Origin: Avibacterium avium
Lineage (GTDB): Bacteria > Pseudomonadota > Gammaproteobacteria > Enterobacterales > Pasteurellaceae
Assembly (NCBI RefSeq): GCF_900454535.1
Contig: NZ_UGSP01000001.1
Location: forward strand, 1,175,501-1,239,500
Reading direction: 5' to 3'
DNA: 64,000 bases
The notes below the pieces were generated by a model. It made no database searches. It saw only the letters and a program-made list of their open reading frames with translations, and was not told where the DNA came from. Positions 18,960-28,605 of the stretch are shown in pieces. Numbering within the stretch: position 1 is the first letter of the stretch; each line of letters starts with the position of its first letter. The translations under genes were made by a program, and so were the position numbers.

Positions 18960-19843
18960 TAAATAAACCTTTTCAAATGAATAGCTAATTTCGGTGAAAT
19001 AAAAATGATGATCGCAATAATCAGTTGTTTGATATTTTTGCTTAATTTAAACATTTTCCAATAATAAATTCCTGCTTTGCGCGATAAATTCATAATATAC
19101 GGATAGGCGAGCATATAAAGTGAATTTAGAGCAAAGTTTTTATGTTGGATTGGTGTTTTTACATAATTCTTTTCAATAAAATCGATCGCTTGTTCTGTAT
19201 TGGTTAAATTGGTTGAAACACTGGAACGTTGGGTATGAAAAGTACATTCTGTTAAAGCCTGATCGACATAGAGCGGTCTTAATTCAGGTGATGAAATTAC
19301 TTTTAATACAAATTCATAATCTTCTAAAGATTTTAATTGCGTTGAAAGCCCACCTAAAGCCAAAAAGAAAGATTTCTTAATCCCAATCATCGGCATTCCA
19401 CCAATTTTATTGGCTAATAAAATATTATCTAATGTGAGATCTTTTTGTTGTGTAAAAGGGTGAGTAAAATAGCTAAAATTTTCATTCACCATTACACATT
19501 TTGCTGGGTGATAAATAAAATTCACATCAGGATTTTGCGTAATTTGCTGCGCTAAAATTTCACATTTCGACTTTTCAAAACGATCATCATCATCTAAAAA
19601 TAATAACCAATCTTGCGTTGCATTTCTTGCTCCAATATTACGGCTTTCCGCCGCACCTTGATTTTGCTCATTACGAATAACGGTTACACGAAAAGGATAA
19701 TCTTTTTCTACCACCACTTTTTCTTTCGAGCAATCATCAACAATAATGACTTCAAAATTATGCGCACTTTGTTGCGTTAAACTCGCTAATAAGGCAGGGA
19801 TTTCTGCTTGCCGATTATAAGATGGCACAATAATACTAAACAT
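18959..19843 (-). CDS. family 2 glycosyltransferase
   Basis: 294 residues. N-terminal MFSIIVPSYNRQAEIPALL and VIIVDDCS, then QGAAESRNIGARNA and the LFLDDDD metal site (84-87) mark a GT2 GT-A domain; the C-terminal 30 residues are hydrophobic and basic (membrane-associated). Overlaps the upstream polymerase-like gene by 8 bases and the downstream glycosyltransferase by one, so all are translationally coupled. It probably adds one sugar to the cluster's lipid-linked repeat unit or LOS outer core; which sugar is unknown. Confidence 0.9.
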   Translation of the reverse strand: MFSIIVPSYNRQAEIPALLASLTQQSAHNFEVIIVDDCSKEKVVVEKDYPFRVTVIRNEQNQGAAESRNIGARNATQDWLLFLDDDDRFEKSKCEILAQQITQNPDVNFIYHPAKCVMVNENFSYFTHPFTQQKDLTLDNILLANKIGGMPMIGIKKSFFLALGGLSTQLKSLEDYEFVLKVISSPELRPLYVDQALTECTFHTQRSSVSTNLTNTEQAIDFIEKNYVKTPIQHKNFALNSLYMLAYPYIMNLSRKAGIYYWKMFKLSKNIKQLIIAIIIFISPKLAIHLKRFI

Positions 19844-21023
19844 TTTGTTTTCCTTCTTTTCTCAATAAGAAGAGATTTTTCCCTTGTTGGCCAAATAAAG
19901 ATAATAACATTAGCAACACTAGCATTATTCCAGGGAACGCATAAGTATCTGCTTTAATATTTAATACAGAAAGTATAAATAATGTGGATAAGGTAAATAA
20001 CCAACTTCCATTAAACCAATTTAATGCTACTTTACGTACAAAATAAGCAGTAAATAAAAAACAAACTGATAAATAACCAATGCCACCATAAAGTAATTGG
20101 CGTAAAAAACCGCTGTCTGTTAAGCCATAATATTTTCCATTTGGCATAATATATCGCCCATCACCCCATAATATTTGTTTTAATTCTGGGATAAATAAAT
20201 GACGCTTCATTAATGTATCTGTTGATGAACTGCTTAATCCTTGATGATTAATCAAATTAATCAATGGTTCTAATGCGTGGGCAACATAAGGATTTTTAGG
20301 ATAATAAATGGCTAAACCTAAACAGAGTAATCCAAATAAGACTAAAGCAGGTAGGTATTTCCATTTAAAATAAATGGCGATACTAACGATTGAAAGTAGT
20401 AAAAACGTTCTGCCTGAAATTAATCCAATACATAAAATTAAGAATAAATACACCGCACTTAATTGATTATGTGCTTTATTATAAGATAATAAAAAGTGTA
20501 ATAAAAGAATGTAAAAAGCGCTTAATTGGAAGAATGCTGATGACGTAATATTATATAAACGATATTCTTGCTCTGAACCATAAAAACGTGGCAATACAAT
20601 ATTGGTTGAAAGGGCAAGTTCTGCCATAAAGCCAATGCCCATTAATGCTGTTACACCGACAATCCATTGAACAATAATACCAATTTTTAAATCTCGAATA
20701 AGCAGTGCTTTTCCATTGTTATTCAAATAAAAAATATTATAAATTCCAATGGCAAAAATAAATAAAATTAAGATTTTGCTATATTGCAATAATACAGAAT
20801 AATCTTGCGTGTGGTGTGCCAACATTGGAATTGCACTTAACACAATCAAGGCGATAATTGCGATTAGGCTATCTAACGGGATAAAAATACCTTGTGGGCG
20901 TTGTTTTTTTACTACTTGATAAGCCAAGTAAATGAGCGAAATCCCCCCCACAAAAAATGCCATTCGGAAAAAATGGAATAGCCAAGGATCATAAAGATAA
21001 AATAAATTGACTAATGCCGACAT
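19836..21023 (-). CDS. polytopic O-antigen polymerase / ligase-like protein (Wzy/WaaL type)
   Basis: 395 residues with about ten to eleven predicted transmembrane segments and one larger periplasmic loop (about 255-320) containing LWGDGRYIMPNGKYYGLTDSG and RQLLYGGIG, the arrangement of Wzy polymerases and O-antigen ligases. AT-rich. Between a GT25 gene and two GT2 genes and downstream of a flippase, it would either polymerise repeat units or transfer them to lipid A-core. Sequence alone does not separate the two roles, so no symbol is given. Confidence 0.75.
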   Translation of the reverse strand: MSALVNLFYLYDPWLFHFFRMAFFVGGISLIYLAYQVVKKQRPQGIFIPLDSLIAIIALIVLSAIPMLAHHTQDYSVLLQYSKILILFIFAIGIYNIFYLNNNGKALLIRDLKIGIIVQWIVGVTALMGIGFMAELALSTNIVLPRFYGSEQEYRLYNITSSAFFQLSAFYILLLHFLLSYNKAHNQLSAVYLFLILCIGLISGRTFLLLSIVSIAIYFKWKYLPALVLFGLLCLGLAIYYPKNPYVAHALEPLINLINHQGLSSSSTDTLMKRHLFIPELKQILWGDGRYIMPNGKYYGLTDSGFLRQLLYGGIGYLSVCFLFTAYFVRKVALNWFNGSWLFTLSTLFILSVLNIKADTYAFPGIMLVLLMLLSLFGQQGKNLFLLRKEGKQNV

Positions 21024-21805
21024 TATTTTCCACCTTTTAGGTTACGCGTTATAGCAAGTAATTTTTTTAATGGATATTTAATTAACTTTTGCCAAAAATG
21101 ATGTGTTATGCTGCCACGTACATTTTCTAAATTGCTCATTAATTTGGGATTTTCAATAGCCAATAAAGGGCGAACCACTTGTGTATCTAAAGCAAATTTA
21201 TTTCCAAATAAAATATAATCATCTGCCAGCCAATAAGGTTTTTCTTCGGCTAAAAAGGCTTTCACTGCAGATTTTTTAATTAAATAGGCTACCGTGCCGG
21301 CAAAATAGTTACGATAAGGATAGGCATAGCAAAATGACGATCCCGCAATCTTATTGCGTAAAAATGAAAAGGTTGTTGGATAGTTAATTTCTAATTCAGA
21401 ATGATTAAAATCATCAATTTTAGATTGGCCAATAAGAATAATATCCGCCTGAATATTTTCTTTGAGTAAACAATCTAAATGATGCTGAAAATCTTGATTA
21501 AACAACGCATCATCTTCACAAATTAAACAATATTCATCGTCTTGAATATTTTCATCATTGGCAATTAAACGATATACAGCTAAATGGCTTAATGTACAGC
21601 CAATTTCACCTTTGGTAACCTTTCGCCCATAACGCTCAGAAAACTTCTCTTGATCATAAAGTGCGGTGAGATTTTCTGGCGTTTCTTGCATCGTATTAAT
21701 TGCACTAAACAACGTGAAATCTTGGGTATTTGGCTGAGCAAAAAAGAGTTCTCGGCGTTGATGATCTTTATCTAAAGAAATAAGAAATTTTTTCATTTTA
21801 TCCAA
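21023..21805 (-). CDS. family 25 glycosyltransferase (LOS biosynthesis type)
   Basis: 260 residues. [16 protein letters not shown] at the start, [18 protein letters not shown] near 80-97, and the ICEDDALF metal-binding site near 113-120 are hallmarks of GT25 (Lex1/Lic2A/LgtB) enzymes that add galactose to lipooligosaccharide. No tetranucleotide repeat tract is present in the 5' part, so phase variation of the Lic2A kind is not indicated. The start ATG at 21805 is six bases after the flippase gene. The third codon pair MDKMKK leaves the exact start open by three residues. Confidence 0.88.
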   Translation of the reverse strand: MDKMKKFLISLDKDHQRRELFFAQPNTQDFTLFSAINTMQETPENLTALYDQEKFSERYGRKVTKGEIGCTLSHLAVYRLIANDENIQDDEYCLICEDDALFNQDFQHHLDCLLKENIQADIILIGQSKIDDFNHSELEINYPTTFSFLRNKIAGSSFCYAYPYRNYFAGTVAYLIKKSAVKAFLAEEKPYWLADDYILFGNKFALDTQVVRPLLAIENPKLMSNLENVRGSITHHFWQKLIKYPLKKLLAITRNLKGGK

Positions 21806-21811
21806 CTTAAA

Positions 21812-22993
21812 TTAGTTATTCGTCTTTATAGGGAATTTATAATAGTAAATGAGTGAAATCATTAATCTCACTAAACTTGCCCCTATTAACGCATAGGCCA
21901 CCCCATACAATCCTTGATTTTTAAAGGCAAAAAATAATCCCACCAAAACAAGAATAGAAATAATCTGGCGTGTAAATAATAATACTTGCTTACCTAAAAT
22001 CAGCATACTTTGTGATAATAACCAAGAAAGCCCTGCTAATAATGAATTAATAATAAACCACAATAATACTGGGGCAACTTCAATATAAGCATTACCAAAA
22101 AATAAATGAATGACGGGTTCTGCTAAAAATGGCACAATTATCACCGCACTTATTCCCATTAAAAGAATAAGCCCTAGCACCGCTCGAATACGATTTAGAT
22201 TATTGAGTAAACCCGAATAATAATAATCTATTAGCATATTTATTATACGAGTGAGCAAGGCATCAAAGGCAATGCAAACCGTATATAAGCCTAAAGTATA
22301 ATTTCCCATTAAAGCGACAATTAAAAAACGATCTAAATTTACCGTTGTTGCGCCAAAGGTTTGTAGCAAGTTTTGTTTTAGCCAATTTTTGAAGAAATAA
22401 TTTGGTACTATGCTTTTTATTTCTTCTTTCTGCTTAAACTGTTTTTCTATTTTGCTAAGGGCATAAAGTGCAAATAAAGCTTGTATACAAGTTAAAATGG
22501 TTAAGAGTTGAACCACTTTTTCTAAATGCTGCTCGCCAAAAAGAAAATAATAGCCACCATATAAGCCCACGGCTAAAATCGGTTGCTGCAAAGAAAGTAG
22601 GCGATAAATAGATAAATTAGCATCAATTTTACTTTTTTCTAAAGTAATCGTAAAAATAGCCGTTAAAATAACATTTAAAATAAATAAATAATGAAATGAC
22701 GTAATATTAAATAATAAAAGCGAAAGGCTGGATACCAATACCGAAAATAATAAAAAAGCAGAAAAATAGTAACGCCAATAATGATATTGGTTATTTCGCA
22801 TACAAAGGGCGAGAGAAAACCCAACGCCGCCAGTGGCAATGGTTACCACATAGGTTACGGACGTAATAAAAAGTTGTAACGCACCACGTTCTTCAACTGC
22901 AAGCAAACGAGCAAGCAAAAAGGAACTCACCATTGTGAGTCCCGTGGTTAAGAAAGTGGTAATCAACAGTTTTGCAAAGGATTTATTCTTCAT
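21812..22993 (-). CDS. polysaccharide/oligosaccharide flippase (Wzx type)
   Basis: 393 residues with about twelve hydrophobic segments, MOP-superfamily (polysaccharide transport) character: an N-terminal TFLTTGLTMVSSFLLARLLAVEERGALQL helix pair followed by regularly spaced helices. It would move undecaprenyl-linked oligosaccharide across the inner membrane. Overlaps the preceding pyruvyl-transferase gene by 11 bases. Analogous to LsgA/HI0867-type proteins of the H. influenzae LOS loci; that comparison is from memory. Confidence 0.85.
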   Translation of the reverse strand: MKNKSFAKLLITTFLTTGLTMVSSFLLARLLAVEERGALQLFITSVTYVVTIATGGVGFSLALCMRNNQYHYWRYYFSAFLLFSVLVSSLSLLLFNITSFHYLFILNVILTAIFTITLEKSKIDANLSIYRLLSLQQPILAVGLYGGYYFLFGEQHLEKVVQLLTILTCIQALFALYALSKIEKQFKQKEEIKSIVPNYFFKNWLKQNLLQTFGATTVNLDRFLIVALMGNYTLGLYTVCIAFDALLTRIINMLIDYYYSGLLNNLNRIRAVLGLILLMGISAVIIVPFLAEPVIHLFFGNAYIEVAPVLLWFIINSLLAGLSWLLSQSMLILGKQVLLFTRQIISILVLVGLFFAFKNQGLYGVAYALIGASLVRLMISLIYYYKFPIKTNN

Positions 22994-23975
22994 AAACTTT
23001 CACAAAATCAAGGCCTTGCGTCCATTGGCGATAATAGCCTAAATTTTTGCCATAGGAATTATCACAAACTTCATTTGGGATTTCTAACAGGCAAGAAAAA
23101 ATATGTCCGTGCAATCGGCTTGTTATCACTAAATCATAGTGTTGGAAAATGTCTTTACAGCGTTCAATCACCGCCAAACTATGGCGATACCATAAATTAT
23201 TTACTATATTCTTTAACCAAGGCTGATGAAATTTATTCGCGAGTTTAGCCAATCCGCTACAAATACGTTCATAATATTTATCTTGTGTGGTGAGAATATC
23301 TTCCCAATCTTTTACTTCAGCATTGGCTGGCAATGTAGCTTGGATATTTTTTTCCAAATGGCTTGCTTCAATATCCTTACGTAAAAAATATAAGGTTTTT
23401 TCTGACGATTTTTGCACCGCACTTTGGTTTTTTAATCTTTGGTTTTTTAATAATGCTGAGCCATAAAGTTGATGGGCCATATCAGGCGATAGAAAAACCT
23501 CATCAGAAAACTGATCTTTCATTAATTGATAAGTCGCCTGATCGCGCGCAAATAAATAGCAGTCTTTATGGGCGGAAAAAATGGCTGCCGATTTTTCTTT
23601 CGCTTCGGGATTAGAAAAATAAGCAGTTTGTGGCATTACAATGATGCGATTATTCGGGAACGCTTGCACTAAGGCTTCGCGCATTCCTTGAATGGCAGGG
23701 TAGAGATCACCAAAATTGCCGCCGCCGTGGCATACTAAGGTGGTGTTTGGTTTTACATATTTTTTTACTTCATCAAGATCGAAACTTTGCAAGCAACGTC
23801 TTAATCGAATATTAATTTGATAATCCTGAAAAAACGCTTCTGTTCCCGCATAAATGAGTAAATCCCCCACGTTTAAATGAAGCGGATAATCGAAATACAG
23901 CACATCATTTTTATCCACGATCACATCAAGGATTTGCTCTAAATCTTGTTTAAGGGAAACTAAAATTTCGTTCAT
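22983..23975 (-). CDS. polysaccharide pyruvyl transferase family protein
   Basis: 330 residues. GDLLIYAGTEAFF, VCHGGGNFGDLYP, VMPQTAYFS and the late ITSRLHGHIFSCLLEIP are typical of the polysaccharide pyruvyl transferase (WcaK/CsaB/EpsO) family. It would attach a ketal pyruvate or act as a related surface-glycan transferase. First gene of the cluster running to mltB, divergent from elyC across a 151-base gap. An acidic pyruvate on the glycan would be the predicted outcome if the family assignment holds functionally. Confidence 0.85.
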   Translation of the reverse strand: MNEILVSLKQDLEQILDVIVDKNDVLYFDYPLHLNVGDLLIYAGTEAFFQDYQINIRLRRCLQSFDLDEVKKYVKPNTTLVCHGGGNFGDLYPAIQGMREALVQAFPNNRIIVMPQTAYFSNPEAKEKSAAIFSAHKDCYLFARDQATYQLMKDQFSDEVFLSPDMAHQLYGSALLKNQRLKNQSAVQKSSEKTLYFLRKDIEASHLEKNIQATLPANAEVKDWEDILTTQDKYYERICSGLAKLANKFHQPWLKNIVNNLWYRHSLAVIERCKDIFQHYDLVITSRLHGHIFSCLLEIPNEVCDNSYGKNLGYYRQWTQGLDFVKVYEE

Positions 23976-24126
23976 TGTTAATCATCTTTCCTGTAAAGCA
24001 GCTTATTAGCGTAAAGGGGCTATTTTAAAACAGAATGCCTTGTAGATCCAAAAGGATTGATCATCTTTACAAAAGATTACAAGCCCTTTATGCTAAGTAG
24101 CAAGTTATTCAGTCCGAGATTATTTT

Positions 24127-24867
24127 ATGTTTTTACTCACCAAACTTATTACAGCGATCATTCTTCCGCCATTTAATGTCTTGATTTTATGGATTTTGTC
24201 TTTATTCTTTTTTAAGAAGTTGAGCTTTATTTTCGGTCTTTTGGGCATTGTCATTTTGTATGTGTTCAGCATTCCTTATACTTCGCAAAAATTGCAAGAT
24301 AGTCTAACAAAACAAACACCGCTCAGCCTTGCTGATTATAAAACTGCGCAGGCGATTGTGGTGCTAGGTGGTGGTTTGCGCGATAGTGATGAATTATTTG
24401 GCAGCCTTGCAGTTCCTGGCGTTCCCCTTGAACGATTACGTTATGCGGCTTATTTACATAGAGAAACTCAGCTGCCGATTTTGATTACAGGCGGAACACC
24501 TAATGGCAATTCTGAAGCCAAAATAATGGCAAAAGAGCTGCAAGAATTTTTCCACACACCAACCCGATGGTTAGAAGAAAAAGCAAAAACCACCATTGAA
24601 AATGCCCAATTTACTAAGGCGTTATTAGAAAAAGAACATATTCAGCGTATTATTTTGGTCACCAACCAATGGCATATGCAACGTGCTAAATTCCTATTTG
24701 AAAAACAAGGGTTTAGCGTTCTTCCTGCAAATGTAGGCAAAGGCGTTACGCCAGAAAGTTATGATTTAACACTAATGCACTTTATCCCACAAGCCACTGC
24801 AATGCCTGCGAATATGCAAGCCTTGAAGGAATGGATTGGGTATTGGAAAGAGAAATTTTCAAAATGA
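24127..24867 (+). CDS. elyC: envelope biogenesis factor ElyC (DUF218)
   Basis: 246 residues. Two N-terminal transmembrane helices (about 5-25 and 30-50) are followed by a DUF218 domain: AIVVLGGGLRDSD, RLRYAAYLHRE, PILITGGTPNGNSEAKIM and the late RIILVTNQWHMQRAKFLF. In E. coli ElyC affects peptidoglycan and enterobacterial common antigen assembly and undecaprenyl-carrier balance. Its position divergent from a polysaccharide cluster fits that role. It ends at a hairpin containing one degenerate and one perfect uptake core. Confidence 0.85.
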   Translation: MFLLTKLITAIILPPFNVLILWILSLFFFKKLSFIFGLLGIVILYVFSIPYTSQKLQDSLTKQTPLSLADYKTAQAIVVLGGGLRDSDELFGSLAVPGVPLERLRYAAYLHRETQLPILITGGTPNGNSEAKIMAKELQEFFHTPTRWLEEKAKTTIENAQFTKALLEKEHIQRIILVTNQWHMQRAKFLFEKQGFSVLPANVGKGVTPESYDLTLMHFIPQATAMPANMQALKEWIGYWKEKFSK

Positions 24868-24883
24868 AAAAAATAACAAAAAC

Positions 24884-24916
24884 AAAGGTGCGGTGAAAAA
24901 TCACCGCACTTTTTCT
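24884..24916. terminator. terminator between elyC and the NRAMP-like gene
   Basis: GTGCGGTGA (24888-24896) and TCACCGCAC (24901-24909), loop AAAA, followed by TTTTTCT. The left arm carries a degenerate uptake core (AGGTGCGGT). Confidence 0.8.
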
Positions 24917-24930
24917 ATGGATAAAAATAA

Positions 24931-26115
24931 TTAAGCCATTAAATTACCAATATATTTTGATAAAGTCATAATGCTTAACACCGCCATTAAAATGACCACC
25001 AATGCCCCTGCTGCTGTCATCCAAACAGGGTGTTTGTAGTCCCCAACAATTTTACTACGATGTGCCGCAAGTAAAATTAATCCCAGTGAAATTGGAAGAA
25101 TTAATCCGTTTAATGTTCCTACAAAAACAAGCACTTGTGCAGGTTTTCCAATGGTTGCAAGCACGGCGGTGGAAATCACAATAAAGACAATAATCCAGCA
25201 ATTTCTATGCTTAGCAATAAATGGTGAGAAGGTGGTTAAGAAAGACACAGAGGTGTAAGCCGCGCCGATCACAGAAGTAATTGATGCTGCCCAAATCACA
25301 ATTCCAAAAATAATCAACCCGATATTTCCTGCAACGTGAGAAAATGGCGTTGCTGCTGGGTTGGCAGGATCAAGTTTTACCCCTTGAGAAACCACGCCAA
25401 GCACGGCAAGGAACAGCACGACACGCATAATTGAGGCGATAAGAATGGCTGAAATAGAGCTTTTACTCACCTCTTTCAACGAATCTTTGCCCGTAATTCC
25501 TGCATCTAATAGACGATGTGCCCCTGCAAAGGTGATGTAACCCCCAACAGTTCCACCAACAAGGGTAACAATCGCAATCACATCTAATTTTTCTGGCACA
25601 AAAGTATGTACCACGGCATCAGCAACGGGCGGATTCGCATTCACTGCCACATAAATGGTCAGAGCAATCATCACAAAGCCCATCACTTGTGCAAAGCGAT
25701 CCATTATTTTGCCTGCTTCTTTAAACAAGAAAATACCAACAGCAATCGCACCACTGATAATCGCCCCCGTTTCTGCTGGCAAGCCGGTTAGGATATTTAG
25801 CCCTAACCCCGCACCGCCAACATTACCGATATTAAAAGCGAGCCCACCCATAACGATCAATACGGCAAGAAAATAGCCCGCTCCGGGTAAAACCGCATTC
25901 GCAATGTCTTGTGCCTTTTTCTCTGACACGGCGACAATTCGCCAAATATTGAGCTGTGCACCAATATCCAACAAAATGGAAAGTAAAATCACAAAGCCAA
26001 AGCTAGCGAATAAGGTTTGGGTGAATGTGGCGGTTTGCGTTAAAAAGCCCGGGCCAATGGCTGACGTTGCCATTAAGAATGCCGCCCCCAGTAATGCACT
26101 GCGGTTTTTAATCAT
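24931..26115 (-). CDS. NRAMP-family transporter of the oxoprolinase cluster (YcsG-like)
   Basis: 394 residues, about eleven transmembrane helices, NRAMP superfamily. Transmembrane helix 1 reads SAIGPGFLTQT where true Mn/Fe transporters have the metal-coordinating DPGN, so the aspartate and asparagine ligands are missing and a divalent-metal substrate is unlikely. It follows pxpA by 42 bases in the order pxpB-pxpC-pxpA-NRAMP; B. subtilis ycsG occupies the same place next to the KipI/KipA/YcsF oxoprolinase genes. I infer uptake of 5-oxoproline or a related amino-acid derivative; this is context only. Confidence 0.82.
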   Translation of the reverse strand: MIKNRSALLGAAFLMATSAIGPGFLTQTATFTQTLFASFGFVILLSILLDIGAQLNIWRIVAVSEKKAQDIANAVLPGAGYFLAVLIVMGGLAFNIGNVGGAGLGLNILTGLPAETGAIISGAIAVGIFLFKEAGKIMDRFAQVMGFVMIALTIYVAVNANPPVADAVVHTFVPEKLDVIAIVTLVGGTVGGYITFAGAHRLLDAGITGKDSLKEVSKSSISAILIASIMRVVLFLAVLGVVSQGVKLDPANPAATPFSHVAGNIGLIIFGIVIWAASITSVIGAAYTSVSFLTTFSPFIAKHRNCWIIVFIVISTAVLATIGKPAQVLVFVGTLNGLILPISLGLILLAAHRSKIVGDYKHPVWMTAAGALVVILMAVLSIMTLSKYIGNLMA

Positions 26116-26157
26116 AAAATACTCCTGTATATTTTTTGTTATTAATTGATGTTATGT

Positions 26158-26898
26158 TTAATTTGATTTCAGTTGAATATTATGTTCCGTCAAAGCCTGA
26201 CGAATTTTTTCAGCAAAAGAAATGGCGTGCTCACCATCACCGTGTAAACAAATGCTATCGGCTTTAATTGGCACTTCTACGCCATCAACGCTTGGCACAG
26301 TGCCTTGTAACACCATTTGCAACACTTGGCTGATGGCTTCGTCATCATTTTCTACCATTGCATCTGGGCGAGTACGCGGCACTAATGAGCCGTCTGCAAG
26401 ATAATGGCGATCGGCGAAGACTTCTGAAATCACCCCTAAGCCCTGTTGTTCCGCCACTTGCAACATTAAACTGCCCGATAAGCCCATTAATTTCAGTTTA
26501 GGATCAAAGGCTTTTAGGGTTTGTGCGATCAGGGTGGCAAGCGCTTCATCTTTTGCCGCTTGGTTATATAACGCACCGTGGGGTTTCACATAAGCCAGTG
26601 GCACAGTTTCCGCTTCGCAAAGGGCTTTGATTGCACCGAGTTGATAGAGCAAGCAGGCTTTCAATTCTTCATCAGGCAGTTGCATATTGGTTCGACCGAA
26701 ATTTTCGCGATCTGGAAAACTTGGGTGTGCGCCTACTTGTACTTGGTTCTCTTTTGCCCAACGAATGGCTTTTCGCATTTCGTTGAAATCCCCTGCGTGT
26801 AAACCGCAAGCGACATTGGCTGAAGTAACAAGCTGCAATAAGCGTTGATCATTACCGCAGCCTTCTGCTAAATCCACATTTAAATCAACGTGTTTCAT
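26158..26898 (-). CDS. pxpA: 5-oxoprolinase subunit A (LamB/YcsF family)
   Basis: ATP-dependent cleavage of 5-oxo-L-proline (pyroglutamate) to glutamate needs PxpA, PxpB and PxpC. 246 residues: [18 protein letters not shown] at the N-terminus, [45 protein letters not shown] and [11 protein letters not shown] are the conserved blocks of the LamB/YcsF family. It overlaps the pxpC gene by 14 bases. The chain length is that of E. coli YbgL. Confidence 0.95.
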   Translation of the reverse strand: MKHVDLNVDLAEGCGNDQRLLQLVTSANVACGLHAGDFNEMRKAIRWAKENQVQVGAHPSFPDRENFGRTNMQLPDEELKACLLYQLGAIKALCEAETVPLAYVKPHGALYNQAAKDEALATLIAQTLKAFDPKLKLMGLSGSLMLQVAEQQGLGVISEVFADRHYLADGSLVPRTRPDAMVENDDEAISQVLQMVLQGTVPSVDGVEVPIKADSICLHGDGEHAISFAEKIRQALTEHNIQLKSN

Positions 26899-27817
26899 TT
26901 ACTTTTCTCCTTATGCGAGCTAAATAATCTTGGTTTTGTTGATAACGTTCACGTGCTTCCTGATGAGAAATCACGGAAAAATGCACCGCACTTTCTAACG
27001 CATTTTGTGCTAAACGCCCGAGATCCGCTTCGATCACACAAGCTATTTTGGGATAACCGCCCGTAGTTTGCGTGTCCGCCATTAAAATAATCGGCATTCC
27101 GTCTGGTGGCACTTGCACGGTTCCCATTGGAGCGGCGTAAGAAAGCATTTCCAGTGGCTGAGTGAGATTGAGTTTTTGCTCTCCACTGAAACGATAGCCC
27201 ATTCGACTGCTATTTTTTTCTAATCGCCAAGGCTGGCTTTGGAAAACTTGCTTACTTTGTGCGGTGAAATGGTCAAATTCGGAGGACGGCACGAGATGAA
27301 TTTTATTGGTAAAATCAATCGGTTCAATGCTGATCGTAGGAAGGAAACTATCGCGTTTGCCTGTGGCTATATTATCTCCCGCACGCAATAATCGCCCCTG
27401 ATAACCACCAAATCCTGCTTTGAGATCGGTGCTGCAAGAACCTAGCACTTTCGGCACGCTAAAACCACCTGCTACACAAAGATAAAGGTAATTCCCCATT
27501 GTGATCCGTTTAACCGTTAAACGCTGGCGTGCTTTTGCGGTGTATCGCCAATAAGCGTAAATCGGCTGATCATCAAGGTAGGCTTCACATAATGCACCGG
27601 TGAAACAAAAAGGCGTATCACAATCGAAAGTTAGGCTAAAACCGCCTAGCGTTGCCTCAATGGCTGGGGTATCAGGCTCATTTTCCAGTAAAAGGTTACC
27701 TGCCTGTAATGCTAAGCCGTCCATTGCGCCGGTGTGTCCAATGCCAAAATTACGAAAACCAAAACGCCCTAAATCTTGGATATGGGCAAAGCCATACATA
27801 TTTTCAATATAAATCAT
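26885..27817 (-). CDS. pxpC: 5-oxoprolinase subunit C (KipA / AHS2 domain)
   Basis: 310 residues, biotin-dependent carboxyltransferase-like AHS2 domain. [25 protein letters not shown] at the N-terminus (residues 9-33) and MGYRFSGEQ near 208 and [23 protein letters not shown] near 249 are the family's hallmarks. Overlaps pxpB by 4 bases and pxpA by 14 bases. Works with PxpA and PxpB in cytoplasmic oxoproline degradation. Confidence 0.95.
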   Translation of the reverse strand: MIYIENMYGFAHIQDLGRFGFRNFGIGHTGAMDGLALQAGNLLLENEPDTPAIEATLGGFSLTFDCDTPFCFTGALCEAYLDDQPIYAYWRYTAKARQRLTVKRITMGNYLYLCVAGGFSVPKVLGSCSTDLKAGFGGYQGRLLRAGDNIATGKRDSFLPTISIEPIDFTNKIHLVPSSEFDHFTAQSKQVFQSQPWRLEKNSSRMGYRFSGEQKLNLTQPLEMLSYAAPMGTVQVPPDGMPIILMADTQTTGGYPKIACVIEADLGRLAQNALESAVHFSVISHQEARERYQQNQDYLARIRRKVNETR

Positions 27818-28464
27818 AGGGTTATACTCTCCGCCACAAATTTTACGTTATCGCCAGCCATTAACAACACCGGCGGCTCTTGGCGAATATCAAATAATGG
27901 CATTTCCGTTCTGCCAAGTAATTGCCAGCCCCCTGGGGAAGTGAATGGATAAACGCCAGTTTGGCTGCCACCAATGCCCACTGAACCTGCGGGAACTTTG
28001 GTTCTTGGCTGTTCTCGTCTTGGTGTGTGTAAATTCTCAGGTAAGCCGCCTAAATAAGGAAAGCCCGGTTGAAAGCCCATCATAAAAACGGTGTAAGTCG
28101 GTGCAGTGTGGCGGCGGATAATTTCTTCGGGAGTGGTGTGATGAAATTTCGCTACATCAAATAAATCTTCGCCAAATTCACCGCCATAATGCACGGGGAT
28201 TTCGATTAATCGACTTTGGCGTGTTGCTGTTTGTTGTTCGCTTTGTTGCCAATAATGTAAGACTTGTTGCTCAAGTGCGGTGGGATTTGTGTCAAAATGA
28301 TAAAACAGGGTGAAATTGTTCATTCCCACCACCACTTCTTGCACATTGGGCTGCTGACGCATTTGCTCTGCAACAAGCCAAATACGTTGTTGCTTTGGTA
28401 GCTCTGCTGGCGGCGGTAAGGAACAAAGGAGAGAGCGTTCACTGGTTAAGGAAAAAGTTAGCAT
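27814..28464 (-). CDS. pxpB: 5-oxoprolinase subunit B (KipI / AHS1 domain)
   Basis: 216 residues, cyclophilin-like AHS1 domain. IPVHYGGEFGEDL, FMMGFQPGFPYLGGLP and VPAGSVGIGGSQTGVYPFTSPGGWQLLGRT are the signature blocks. First gene of the operon pxpB-pxpC-pxpA-NRAMP. No specific operator was recognised in the 140 bases upstream. Confidence 0.95.
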   Translation of the reverse strand: MLTFSLTSERSLLCSLPPPAELPKQQRIWLVAEQMRQQPNVQEVVVGMNNFTLFYHFDTNPTALEQQVLHYWQQSEQQTATRQSRLIEIPVHYGGEFGEDLFDVAKFHHTTPEEIIRRHTAPTYTVFMMGFQPGFPYLGGLPENLHTPRREQPRTKVPAGSVGIGGSQTGVYPFTSPGGWQLLGRTEMPLFDIRQEPPVLLMAGDNVKFVAESITL

Positions 28465-28551
28465 ACATAACCCTCGTTTGTTAATGAGATGTTATTTTTC
28501 TAACGTTATTTCAACATACTGTCAAGGGGAAATGAATGATTTGGTTGAAAA

Positions 28552-28585
28552 TAAAAAAAGCCACTTAATTTTCGTTAAGTGGCTT
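28552..28585 (-). terminator. terminator of the first DUF945 gene
   Basis: AAGCCACTTAA (28558-28568) and TTAAGTGGCTT (28575-28585); on the minus strand the stem runs into seven T. Confidence 0.85.
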
Positions 28586-28605
28586 GGGGATTAATTAAAA
28601 TAAAA

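Noticed and set aside
21023-21805. Phase-variable control of the GT25 gene
   Set aside because: No tetranucleotide or homopolymer repeat tract is present in the gene or its 5' junction.
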